A stretch of DNA of 64,000 nt. Origin: Anas platyrhynchos (lineage: Eukaryota; Chordata; Aves; Anseriformes; Anatidae). The stretch is from positions 2,356,001 through 2,420,000 of the forward strand of contig NC_092605.1 in NCBI RefSeq assembly GCF_047663525.1, read 5' to 3'. The translations under genes were made by a program, and so were the position numbers. Of this stretch, positions 23,744 to 35,080 are shown one piece after another (position 1 is the stretch's first letter; each line of letters begins with the position of its first letter). The notes under the pieces were generated by a model, which saw only the letters and a list, made by a program, of their open reading frames with translations, was not told where the DNA came from and did not search any database.

Positions 23744-26700
23744 CAAAGATGATCCCCATCCCATAGGAAAAATATTCTAACAGGATTAAAACAAAATCCT
23801 ATAAAAATACTTAAACCTGAACAAATATGTAATAATTGCTATTCAGAATCCATGCAGGGTCTAATTAAATCCATATTCTGTAACCTTAATTTAAAAAAAT
23901 CCCAATATTATTTTTAGGTTTTGGATGTGGCTTTATTGCTTCTACCGGCAGCATGTTTGGCACCCCATGCCATGCAAAACTCTGTTTCATCAAAGTACTG
24001 GCAAAAACCTTTATTTTCTGGACAGCTGCTACAGCCTTGCAACAAAGGAGAACTAGCAGCTTCATTTCCCTTACATGGTGGCTCGGATTAAAAAACATCC
24101 TTATTGCTTATGCCTGTTGCTGTACCATCCAAAAGCAGGGTGGTTGTGTTACTGATAATGTAAGCAAGTCCTGTCTGATTTGTACACCGAGCTCCAGTTT
24201 GGGATTAAGCTTTAATTCCGGAGATACAAGTTATATAATAAAGCAGAATATGACTCCCCAAGCTATTGCTGACCTTCCAGTCCAGTGAGCAGAGGGCTGC
24301 AGTGCTGCTTGCAGAAATCCAGCTGAAGCAAATCATTTGATCTCTTTAGGCATAATTTCATTTTGCCTCTTGATTTAGAACACGAGGTGCATGAGACACG
24401 CAAGAGCTTTCAGAAGCCCCAGGAGTTAAGCGAAGCTATAGGTGTTGTTTTCACATGTGAAAAAGATAGTAAATGGTCTTCTATTCATAGTAGTTGAAAA
24501 TAAAGGCACGTGGTGGCACATATCTTCTGATTTTTTTCCTTTTATTCATTGTTTCATGCTTCTGTAATTCCAGGATTGGTTAGAGGAACTAACCACAATA
24601 ATACAATTTTTTACAAGATTTCTAACTTAGTTTTGGTCAGGGACAAGAGACTTAAATACTTCTGGTAAACTAGAACAATGACGCCTCTCTGAACTGAACT
24701 TGAAGACCGTGCCATTAAGAATTTCAAAGCATCTATTTGTCCTCATTTCATAAAACCTTTCAGCTTTGAGTGCCTGTAAAAAAAGGGTTAAAAGCAACAG
24801 CAGAAAAAAAGTGAAGACATAAAATAACCCAGACCAACTGCAAAGCCAGGACATCTCTATCTATCTATCTTACCCTGAGTCTGGGGTAAGACTCATTAAG
24901 CTAGTTTCTCATCAGGCAAGCCTGATAACTGGCCATTCCTCTTTGGGCTTCACTCTGTGTCCTTCAAGGATAGGTCTGTGCATGCAGACATCTCATCTAA
25001 ACTCTCGTTATTGCTGTTCCTGTTGAAAAACAGCAATCGGTGCTTAGCTTGCCATGTCCTCCTTTTAAAAAACTTCAAATTTTTACCTTTGAGCACTGCA
25101 ATTTTGTATATCATGCAGGCTCAAAAATCCAGCCTGGGACAGAAAACCCTTTTGCTGCTGGATTAAGGCAGCATGCAAAAGACCTGTTCTACTCCCTCTG
25201 AAGCTTCTCCCTGCCAGACTGATGGTGCCCTGCAACCCTAAGGAAAGAAGGTGCCTGTGAGAGCAGCAGTAGTGAAAAATCCTTGTTCAGTCCCACTAGT
25301 GGCTAGGTCAGTGGCAGCCCACACGCTGTCACTGCTGAAGGGCCTGACTCTGAATTGATGCTTAGGCACAAAATCAAAGCTAAAGATGTGCTTTCAGGGT
25401 GCTCCAGAAACAAATTGACAGAAGAATGTACTCCTGCAATTGGGCACTGAGGGAGGTTTAGGCTTTGCCACTGAGACGTAGCCATACAGAGAGGAAAAAT
25501 GTGCTATAAAAACAGAAGCCATTGTCTGTCATTACCTCTTTATCTTGCTGTGATATATATGTCCAGCCTCGCTTCACTCTGCAAACCACTGTGGCTGGAA
25601 GCATCCATCATCCTATCAGCTCAGTTGGATTAATTATGCTCAATCAAAATGTTTCAAAAGAGAACAGAAATGTCTGCAGCAGTTAATCCTGTCCATTGAG
25701 GTTGTCAGAACATTGGCATTTTACACTTCAGTTCAATTACAAGACAAATCTGCTAATGGGACATAATCTTTCAGAGTAAACAAGGAAGCAAAGCACTAAT
25801 ATTCTGGCAATTGATTTATGCAGGGTAAATGGTGCAGAGTAAAAGCTTCAGGAAGCCACACGAGTCAGGACAGCCATGAGTTTTTGGTGCTGCTTTTCCC
25901 TCTCTTAAGCAAAAAAAATATTATGTGAAGTCTCTTTTTAATGACCTGCATCCTGGAGGCAACTCTTAGCCAAAAGCACACATCACACCTGGTGGGGTCC
26001 TCTCCTCTCCCCTTTCTCTCCACTCCCTCCTTCAAGGAAACGGGGTAAGGAAGGGAAGAGGTGAATCATAGCAGCCTTTTCTGTAAAGGGTGAGATTGCA
26101 GGGCTGGATGTGCCTGCTGTGCAGATGGGGAGGCTGGACAGGACCAGACTGCCATGTGGCAGTGTGCGTGCAGGGGCTGGGGGTGCTAAAGACAGGCCCC
26201 CACCTCTCCCCTTCCACCCTCCCTTTTGGCTCAGCCCTGTGCTGGCACCAGCAGAGCCACCAAAAGCGAGTTCTGCAGAGGAACAAGCTGAGAGCTCCAA
26301 GCATTTCTTTGACTAAGCGAACATTTAAAGGTTTAATTAAAAGCAATTTCAAGTGATTCAATAGTCTTCCCACACAAACTGAAATTTCCCAGGCAAGCTG
26401 ATCAAATTATTGCTATGTAAGTCCATGCACACGCACATCTCCACGCACGCACAAACGCGCACACACACCTCGTTATCCCTGGCACATTTTTAGAGCAGAT
26501 GTGAATCCTTTGTAGCTTCTGTCCATTGCTAGGTTACTTACAGCACTGCAGCTTTGTAACTCTGCCTAGTCACTAATATCCTCCAACAGCCACTTGGACA
26601 TCATGTTATCATTAAGCATTTATAGCAAACCAACTGCAATTAAAGATTTATAAATCTTATTGCATTACAGCACAACCCAGAGTAAGAATTGCTCCTGAGG

Positions 26701-28759
26701 TCAACTTTCCTTTCTAGTATATTTTTTAAAGGACAATAACATATTGGACCAGTCATCAGTGTAAAGTACAGATGCTGCTTCTTCATAGGTTTCTCTAAGT
26801 GATTTGGGTTTTGATGGAAGTATTTGTTTTGGATCGTGGTATTTATTGAAGGAGGAAGGGGCTGAAAATTAGAATACACCAAAAACTGCAAGTCGGTATG
26901 GAGAGACTTCCCAAACTCATTTTCACCTCTGACTCGGTCCTTTCAGCATGTTATCATGACACAAAGTGCTAGGCACAAAGTGCCTGTGCTAGTTGGCCAA
27001 GACTGATACGGATTCATGGCCATGGAACCCATCCCAAATGAACGTGCTTCTTTGTAGGACTCATTAAGCCGGGCCTAATGGCAGGAGGCATCTCTGCACA
27101 ACAGGACGTTGGGCATCATGGACAAACCTCAGAATGAAAGGCTGGTCCCTAGAAGTAACATGGAGATGGACTAAAACTGCTGATGGGGAGAGCATCGGAG
27201 CCCCAGTCGATGCTGCCTTAGGAGGGTCAGCAGTGACAGCAGCACTTGCCCAAGGGCCAGCAGTGCCACCCCGCTCCCTGCACAGCTCCGAGATGCAAAC
27301 GCACTGGGCCAGCATGAATTCAGCACTGTCTGCCAGAGATAAACTTTAGGCAACTCACCTGAGCTCTCAGAAGATCGAGCAACTTGATGAACCCTCATTT
27401 CCCAAGACCTGGCCTCTTCCTGCAAATACTGCACCTGCCCAGAAAGCTGCACGGTTCAGCACAGTGCCAGAAAACGTGCGGCTCGATTATGTTCAAACAT
27501 CCGTCTGAGGAAATGTAAGCAATTATCTCGTCCTGGAGGAACTCCATAACTCAGCCCAGCAGTTGCTGTTAAACTGCGTCTCTGTCCCCCTTCACCTCTG
27601 TTTAGCAAATTTCACTAGAAAGGATGTTGAAAGAAGAGAGTTATGGAAACCTGAAATTTTACTGTAAAATGATGACATTGTGAGGATCAAAAAGGATGTT
27701 GTTATACTTGGGTACAACCAGACTTTTACAGCACATTTGGAACTGAAGTCATGTATAAATACTCTTTCTCAGAGTACCCATGGGATTGTTTTTTTCCCAA
27801 GGACTATGAGACTTTACAAGCTACTTTAAGGAAAACAGCATTTGCCCTTTCTGTGAAAAGCTGGACCATACGACCCCGATCCACTCCAGCCCAATCTCTG
27901 CTCTTCTGGAGAGAGGAGGAAGGGCTTTACCAGTTTGTTTACCAATAGTTTACTGACAGTTACGTGGTGGATGCTTAAAATTACACCTCAAAATTCCTCT
28001 TTAGCCACCAAAGTATCAGACAGACTTGTAAAGCACTTTAGCACTCACCACCCCCAGTAAAGTCAATGTTTCAACATAACCACGCTTTGGCTCAGATCAA
28101 TCTGTGGACTTTTTTTTTTTTTTTCCTAGTTTTTCAGTTAAGACTCGGAGCATTTTTTCACCTTTCTGGAAGACATTTGCGCACACAAGCTGTGCAGCAC
28201 ACCCACTCCTGCATTAGAGGGTGGTTAATTATTTCCGGAACGGTTACAGAAACGTGTGGGTCGCAGCCTGATGTTTTCTGCACGTTTGTCCGTGCAGCGG
28301 ATGAACTCCTGCCCAGTTGGCAGCCATGGATGGGCTGGAGGCAGCTCTGAGGGTGGGCTCTGCCCCAGAAGAGCTGCCGCCGCCTGGGGACACAGCTCCC
28401 CGCTTCGTGAGAAAGTGCTCCTGTGGATCCTGCGCAGAGCAGCTGCCCCCTCTCCATGAATATTAAATTCCCTGCGCTCAAACAAAAATCCTCCTCCTTC
28501 TCCTCCAAGCCTCCACGTACAAGGACTTCGTATGCTGTCCCGCATGTCGGGGGTGAGCTGCTCAGATCCAGCCTGATAACACGCTCTCCAAACTGCAAAA
28601 TCCTCACTTCGCCTGTCAAACCTCAGCACCGAGTATTTCACTTCTGTTTGTACTGGATCTCCCCAGGGACCAGTGATAACATTTTGACTTGTGACAGATG
28701 CTTCCTTCATAAGGATATTTTCCAGGCTGACTTTTCCCCAGCCGCCTCATAAAAATAGT
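23744..28759. other. Unique non-coding sequence, no gene recognised
   Basis: A (CTAT)n microsatellite lies at 24857-24870, a CA/CG-rich alternating tract at 26424-26468 and a T15 run at 28110-28124. Between 28.16 and 28.75 kb frames of 153 and 161 codons on the minus strand and 109 on the plus overlap one another; none shows a domain. The GC-richer, CpG-containing character of 28.2-28.6 kb explains their length. Confidence 0.5.
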
Positions 28760-29050
28760 CTCTTTTTATTTGAAAAGAGTTATTTTAACTGTTGGGATGT
28801 GGGGGAGGGTGCTGGCATCCTTTAAAATTTGTCTTTTGATTAAAAATGAAACATATAATTCTAAAGTAATTAACATGGATGTTATTGGATGTACACTGAT
28901 GATTACATTATAGGACTGGTTATCAAAGGATTACAGTTAAGAGGTTTAATATTCTCCAGCTGATCCTGTAGCAAATTAATCCGGTCTGACCTTTACTGTT
29001 CTTTGTTATGTCACCATAGTATCATTTCAGCTATATCATCTCTTACCCCA
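28760..29050. promoter_or_regulatory. Candidate conserved enhancer-like block (inferred)
   Basis: Within 65 bases there is a perfect TCF/LEF-type site ATCAAAGG (28922-28929) overlapping a GGATTA (28928-28933), an opposed TAATCC (28977-28982) and a nuclear-receptor half-site TGACCT (28987-28992). GGATTA/TAATCC are the preferred sites of K50 homeodomain proteins (OTX, PITX, GSC). There is no repeat and no low-complexity sequence. The motifs are seen; function and conservation are inferred. Confidence 0.27.
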
Positions 29051-29057
29051 TTTCAGG

Positions 29058-29063
<6 letters not shown>

Positions 29064-29090
<27 letters not shown>

Positions 29091-29097
29091 AATAAAA
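29064..29097. repeat. (AAAT)n microsatellite
   Basis: About eight AAAT units with minor interruption at the 3' end. Confidence 0.9.
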
Positions 29098-31744
29098 GTA
29101 GAGAACTTCTAAGTCATATCTTTTAGGAGAAAGACTAGCAAAATAAAACCTAGCTTGTTCAACTGATCAACTGAGAAAAGTAAATCTGCAATGTGAACTG
29201 TTGCACCTCTGCAGATCTTATATTCCTGTTATAACACTAACAAACCACAAAGAACTCCATTGCCTCTGTGTGGTTTACGTTTAGTACTAGATAAAATGTG
29301 AATTGCTTGACACCAAATACATATTGTATTGTGTCCTCTCCCTAGAAACAAATTAAAATATGATGCCAATATTCTACATTTAGCTATCTCACGTTCGAAC
29401 CCATCATGTTTAATCCCCTAGTGTCCACATGAAGCCCACACAATTAAGTGTTTATATACGACAATGCAATCTCACAGCCATGAGGTCATACTGAGCAGAG
29501 TGGATTAAAAACATGCTACCTCAGTATAATAGATTCAGACTTCATAGATAAGAAAAGCTGCATAATGACAGATCTCTGAGCTTTTTGTCTGACTCAGCAG
29601 AGAACAAAAGACTAAGCCAATTAAATAACTGACATCTGCTTTTATATACTTTTGCTCATATCCATGTAAAGCCATCTTAATAGGTATTTTTTACTGCTGT
29701 CAGAAGAGCAGGTTTGTCACTGATCAGGTCTGTGCTGATGAATCTTCCTGTTGGAAGTGTTAAAACTCACCAGTGTTAGCAGTCAAACATATGATCAAAC
29801 ACGATTACAAGAACACATACTCCAGGGCTCTGTAAAACCGGGAGAAGATCCAGCAAGCTCTCATGGAAACAGAGCCCGAGCCAGCTTTGCAAAATGCAAA
29901 TGCCTTGCTGATAAGCCACAGGTGCACAAAACCACACTGGTTCAAAGGAGATTCAGAAGGAGGGAATTTTCTGTCCTGGCATCCCTCCCTCCATGGGGCT
30001 CTTTATTTAGCTCTACTCCTTCCCAGGCCATTCGTCTCCCATTTAGGATTCTGGGCTTAGAATGGCTGATTTTTTTGTGTGCTCTTAATCTTGTAATGCC
30101 AGACCAATGCTGTCTTACCCTTTGCCTGGATAACAATCTTTATTTATCTAAAACTGTTGTCCACACTCCCATGAAGCTGTTCTAGCAGACCAGCTCCTGA
30201 ATCTCTCTGGACATAACATCAGTGCTCCTCGGCTTCAGTTTTCTTTCTTGATCTGAATTTGGATTGTCCCGTCTGTGAAAAGGTCACAGCTCTGCCATTT
30301 CAGAACAAATTGCTAGCCTGAATTTCTTCTTCTTTTCCTAGGAAACTTAAAGCGTTACTCAATATAAATATAATCTTGGCATATTAAGGAATTAAAGCTC
30401 CTCTCCCATCACAAGACTAGTGACACTGCTTATCATTTTTTCCTCTTCCTGGAAAGGGAATTAGAACTTCATTGTTACCCTCAATCTGCTAAACCCTTGA
30501 TTTCATATTATTGTGGTTACCTGTAGCAGAAAATACTTTTCTCATGACCCTGAGGAGTTGTGGCACCTCCCAAGCCTCAAGACAAATGATTACTAAGAGG
30601 AAGGCAGCCAAAATCATGATCTAGCAGCTTGTTGAACATTATTCTAGTGAAAGCAGCATACTCTGATATACCTTAAAACAAGCCTTGTAGAGTGATGGAG
30701 AATACAGAGAATTCTTCCTTTACCTTAGCCATTTATTAGCCAAATATTTGGATATCTGGTCTGAACTAATCATCCAGGCAGCCTCTTTGGTTACTTGAGA
30801 GTTAAAAGGCATCTTCAGAGGTGATTCATCCCACCAGCCTGAATGAATCACCCCTTTCTTTCCCAGATCACTCCACAGGGAGCCTGGGGTTCCACCTCAG
30901 CCATGATGCCCAACTCTTAGATGTTCAACATTACATCACACAGATGCCTACATAGCTGTCCCTGAAAATACAGCATAAGATATGTTTAGGGCCTCAATTC
31001 CTTGAGACATATTTTCATAGACCAGAAATGATATTGATTTCCTTTTTCTCTGTTGTTTCCTTATCTCCTGTCTTTGTTCTGTTCACATGGGAGCTCTCAC
31101 TAGTCACAAAACTGAAGTAGTTGTGTTGCAAAATGGAAAAAGTTTAGATTTCCCAGCATCCATTTCAACATGGCATGAAAACACAAAATCTGTGTGTGAC
31201 TGCATTATATGTGAATCACAACAGTTGGAAAGGCACACCCCGTGTATGGTCCTCCAGTTATGCAATTGTGTTTAAGAAATCGGGCATTTCTTCAGATTCT
31301 ACTCTTAATTTGCCAAAAGGAATTGGTTGCCCAAGTCCATTAGTTGCCAGGAAATGCATGATGTTCAGCTCTGCTTTGATAGGGCAACCTGGAAACAGTA
31401 GTAAATAGGATTTATTCTGTGACTGATGCCATTTATTTCTACATGATTGTAAGTACCTATAAATTTAGTGGTCCACCTATAAATTAATCAAAAATTTCCC
31501 AGTCTGTCTCTCAACATTCCTTTTGGTTGATAGTAAGGGTAATAAATTCACTTTATAAGTGTCCTGTTAGTACTATTATTAGTTTTGTCCTCATTTCCTT
31601 TTTATAAGCTCCTGGTTTGGGTTACATAGAACACTGAAAAATGTTAATTGTTTGAACCAAAATTGTATGTGCTGGAGTGCAGGTTTCAGACAATTTTTCA
31701 TTATTTTTCCTCTCAAGTTAAAATAATACACTAATTTTCCCTTT
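29098..31744. other. Unique non-coding sequence, no gene recognised
   Basis: A 144-codon plus frame (29751-30185) overlaps frames of 65 (+) and 64 (-) codons and has no recognisable domain. A perfect 10-base inverted repeat lies at 30820-30852. No repeat family seen. Confidence 0.55.
30820..30852. repeat. Perfect 10-base inverted repeat, 13-base loop
   Basis: GGTGATTCAT at 30820-30829 is the exact reverse complement of ATGAATCACC at 30843-30852. The arms contain TGATTCAT, close to AP-1/bZIP-type half-sites, so paired factor binding is possible. The stem does not extend beyond ten pairs, which is too short for a microRNA precursor. Confidence 0.8.
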
Positions 31745-31748
31745 AAAA

Positions 31749-31819
31749 TAAAAAAAAAAAAATAAAAAAGAGAAAGAGGGAAAGAAGGGAAGAAGAGAAG
31801 GAGAGAAGAGGAGAGGAAA
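31749..31819. repeat. Poly-A followed by a 56-base polypurine tract
   Basis: An A-rich run leads into 56 consecutive purines (31764-31819) of irregular A/G order, with no pyrimidine interruption. Long polypurine tracts can form triplex (H-DNA) structures. It probably began as a poly-A/GA microsatellite. Confidence 0.85.
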
Positions 31820-31922
31820 TAAATTTTAATATCATGAGGCTTTGGGTGAGGGGCTTGGGACAGGGCCGCAGTTAGAGATGTGTGCTTTTTGCCTTTTGTG
31901 TGACAGTTTTCACATGTACATG

Positions 31923-31967
31923 ATGTATGTGTATATATATGTATGTATATACACATATACACATACA
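31923..31967. repeat. 45-base alternating purine-pyrimidine tract
   Basis: Forty-five bases alternate purine and pyrimidine without a break (TATG, TA and CACA units). Inside, GTGTATATA (31929-31937) and TATATACAC (31946-31954) are exact inverted repeats. The tract can adopt Z-DNA or cruciform structure in principle. Confidence 0.85.
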
Positions 31968-33039
31968 GGCTGTACTTCAAAACGTGGTAGGGAACTGTTA
32001 TTAATTTTCTCTCTCACCCCTTTTTCTGCATCCCCTAAAGCAGGAAACTTTAGGGCCGTACTTTGCAAAGCATGCTACATTGCTGGACACACATCCAAGG
32101 TTTTTAGTTTGCTGTTAGTTTACTGAAAGCTTAGCGAACTCTTCAAGTCCCTGAAGACTCTGTGCTGCAGATGGCATTTACTAATATGTCAAACTCCAGC
32201 TTGGGAAACTGAGTGGAAAGTCAACTCTTGGACTTGTCAATAAGAATGATGCATTAAAACTTGGTGTACAAATATTAGGTTTAGTAATGCTTTAGCACTA
32301 CTTGTTAAGGAAAAAGAGTATTTAATGACCATATTTTCTAGTCTGAGTGTATTTCCAACATAAACTATGATACTAGCAAACACTATCATTTATTTGCTGT
32401 CCACTCTTAGCAGTTTATTAGATTTTCCAAGATGTATTTTTCATTTAATTGAATGAACAGTTAATGAACTCCTAATAAATACCTTTATATCCAAGCAACA
32501 CAATGAGATATCTCTTTGTGCTCTCAGAGCTGTGGTAACAGTGCAGTCAGGATCCCTGGCTTTCCTGTTGCCTAAATCAAAGCTTTGATGTCAATATGAA
32601 AAGTAGCAGCTTTGTGTCAGACCCAGAGAAGCCATTGGAAGTCTTTTTCCCCTCTCCATTATGGTTCTCTGGAAGTAAATCATCCAAATTCTTCTATTCT
32701 GCTTTTCCAGGAAAGTCTGATTTTCCATCCCGTGACAGAAATATTTATATATATATTTACATTTATGTTTTTATTATATTCAAAGGAACCAAACATATTA
32801 GTTTTCTTTTGCATAAAAAAAAAAAAAACATTACTCATATCCCAGGTCTCTTAATCTTTTATGTAAGCAAATAAGCACACAGATAGGCAAAGAAGAGCAC
32901 ACACATTATGCAGAGGGTTGTTGTTGCTGTTATTTTTGTTTGTTTTTCAGTAAATCCATGTCACAACTAAGATCTCTGTATATTCAGCAGGACACTGTAC
33001 TTCCCCCCAGAGCCTATACCTTAGCTAGAAATGATAGGC
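31968..33039. other. AT-rich unique sequence, no gene recognised
   Basis: An A14 run lies at 32815-32828 and a short TA stretch near 32,745-32,757. Open frames are at most 92 codons. No repeat family recognised. Confidence 0.55.
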
Positions 33040-33163
33040 ACAGGTCATGTTACCCACTTTACAGATGATGGATAAATACAAAAAGAGGCATGATATTTCA
33101 ATAGTAGAAGTGAAGTTCAGATCCCCTCCTCATGGAGTGCAGTCAATCTCAGTGATGCTGAGA
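33040..33163 (-). repeat. Possible MIR-type SINE fossil
   Basis: The + strand shows CCCACTTTACAGATGATGGA near 33,054, then a diverged middle, then GAAGTTCAGATCCCCTCCTC near 33,112. This is the order of antisense MIR (end of the conserved CORE, then the complement of the tRNA-like head). The middle is too diverged for certainty. A 80-codon open frame over it is not a gene. Confidence 0.42.
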
Positions 33164-34899
33164 TCCCAGAAGAAAAAGGACTACGTAAAAATTGTGGTGG
33201 GAAAGAAAACTCTGCTTGAATGTCTTTTATTAAAAAGTAATGAAAACTTTGCCTGTTCTGGAGCTATTCTGTTAATTGCTGAAATCTAGACCCAGGCTAT
33301 CAACCGTCCTAAGGAGCACTGATCCTCACCTTTACCAGCACTGTGCTCATTCACACCAGCTGATGATTTGGTCTTTGGTCATTTGAGTGCTACCCATGCT
33401 CAGAAATGTTAATTAAGAATAACAGAACCTCTCTTGCGAATAGTGGTGGCTCTGTTTCTTTAGTTCTTTTAGTAAATACTTTATTTCTGAAACTTGAGCT
33501 TCTGAACTGATTTATGTTACAAGAGTAACTTTCCCTTATAATTAATTGATTGATTACTTAGTTAATTGCTTAGTGATGTGATCACTCAGGTCTGTTATGG
33601 CATCTGGTATGGTTGATAATGAACTCTTACTAAATAGCTTGTTCCTGCTGAGGTCTCTCCTCAAAACATGGAGTTTGCTTTTGTTTGGATGTGAAACAGA
33701 AGGAGGGTTTTCCCACACTCTGCTCTGATCCTTCATTTCATAACAAAATTCACATTTTGAAATCTTTTGGTAAGTTTTACCCATGATTCAGGAGAAAATG
33801 CTATATGCATAGATTGATGCTTGAAACATTTCATGAATTGCTGGGTTCTAGTGAAAAGACATTTATTTATACAGTTTATAATTAAAAAAAATGTATGTAA
33901 TTACATCTCATTAATGGTTACAGTTCATGTTTTTTAGGAATAAAGAATATATGTGTTAAGGTTATTTTCTACTAAAATTATTTGGGTTTAGTTTTGCTTT
34001 TAGCTAGAGTTTCCTTCAGAAAACATAATTATAACAAATATCTAGTTCATTAAACTTCAGTATGAATGTTTGAAGGGAATTAATCATCTCTGGCCAGGTT
34101 ATTTCTTGAATATTCATTTCTGATTACCATCAAAGCAAGTCATCTTCAGACAAGAATTTGCAAAAATAATGTTTTGACTTGAGCATTTAAACTTCTATAG
34201 CAAATAAAACTTTTTTTTTTCTAGTGAATATCATCTACATTTCTAAAAATTAATATACCCAAATTGAAATATCTATCCCTTAAAAAATGATATTTTTAAT
34301 TTCCATTAAAACCTGGATTGCACTCAGCTGCATTTCATTTCATAAAAGCCACCCTAATGGATTTTACTTCAGAAGCCCATCTTTTGCCCTGTGCAATGAG
34401 TTTCAATTAAGTGTCATCTTTGTCTTTATTCCATGTCTGGCCCATGATGAGATTTAAAAAAAAATAAAATAATAATCCTACTGTAACATATCCCATTTTC
34501 CAAAGACTTATTTTATGGTTAATTTTTAATGAATTATAACAAATCCCTGAACCTTGTGGAGTTTGAAGCCAGCATCAAGTTTTTCAGGGCAGGCTTTCCC
34601 TTAATATGAGATTTTCTATTCACCTTTAACTAATCTCAACCCAGGATTATAAAGCAGAAGTACATGGAAAAAGTATCTGGTGAAAAAGTAAGGAAGCCGT
34701 GCTTGAGTACCAAGCAGGTTTGTTTCATGGTTGACTAGCTCTCGTTTTCATTTATAAAATTGAATACAAACTACTTGTATCTCCTTTCTTTCTAGCTGTA
34801 ACTGACCTGCATTAACCTGGCTACTCAATACCACCGGTTTTATCTTTCCAATACAATAGACATAGAAGTCCTCTATTTTTCCCCCCTTTTCTCTTCCTT
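33164..34899. other. AT-rich unique sequence, no gene recognised
   Basis: The most AT-rich part of the window, with many TTAATT and AATAAT stretches. No frame longer than 76 codons, no repeat family recognised. A 33-base uninterrupted pyrimidine run lies at 34876-34908, across the right border. Confidence 0.55.
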
Positions 34900-35080
34900 C
34901 TCCTCCTATTCAGCTTCAGCACCATTTGGGAGAATGGAAAAATTAATTGATTTTCCTTAATGATGTCTCATGGAGCAGATCAGGTTAACTGTGGGCAGCA
35001 GCTGCAGTTTAATTTGTGAGCGTGCAATTGAAAATTACGCACTCCTTGGATTACTGCACCTGACCATGAGGCTGGCATGC
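34900..35080. promoter_or_regulatory. Candidate conserved enhancer-like block (inferred)
   Basis: The block holds a TTCAGCACC left half of an RE1/NRSF site (34915-34923) without the matching right half, an AATTAATTG homeodomain core (near 34,941), an E-box CAGCTG (34999-35004), a GGATTA (35048-35053) and a CACCTG E-box (35057-35062). It is free of repeats and has higher complexity than its AT-rich flanks. Its regulatory role is inferred only. Confidence 0.25.

Noticed and set aside
24318..24400. Possible MIR fragment (GCAAATCATTTGATCTCTTT)
   Set aside because: Only about 40 bases resemble the MIR CORE and nothing before or after follows the expected order.
26957..26990. AGGCAC/GTGCCT mini-hairpin in an imperfect short tandem repeat
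   Set aside because: The stem is six bases with a three-base loop, explained by the imperfect duplication of ACAAAGTGC.
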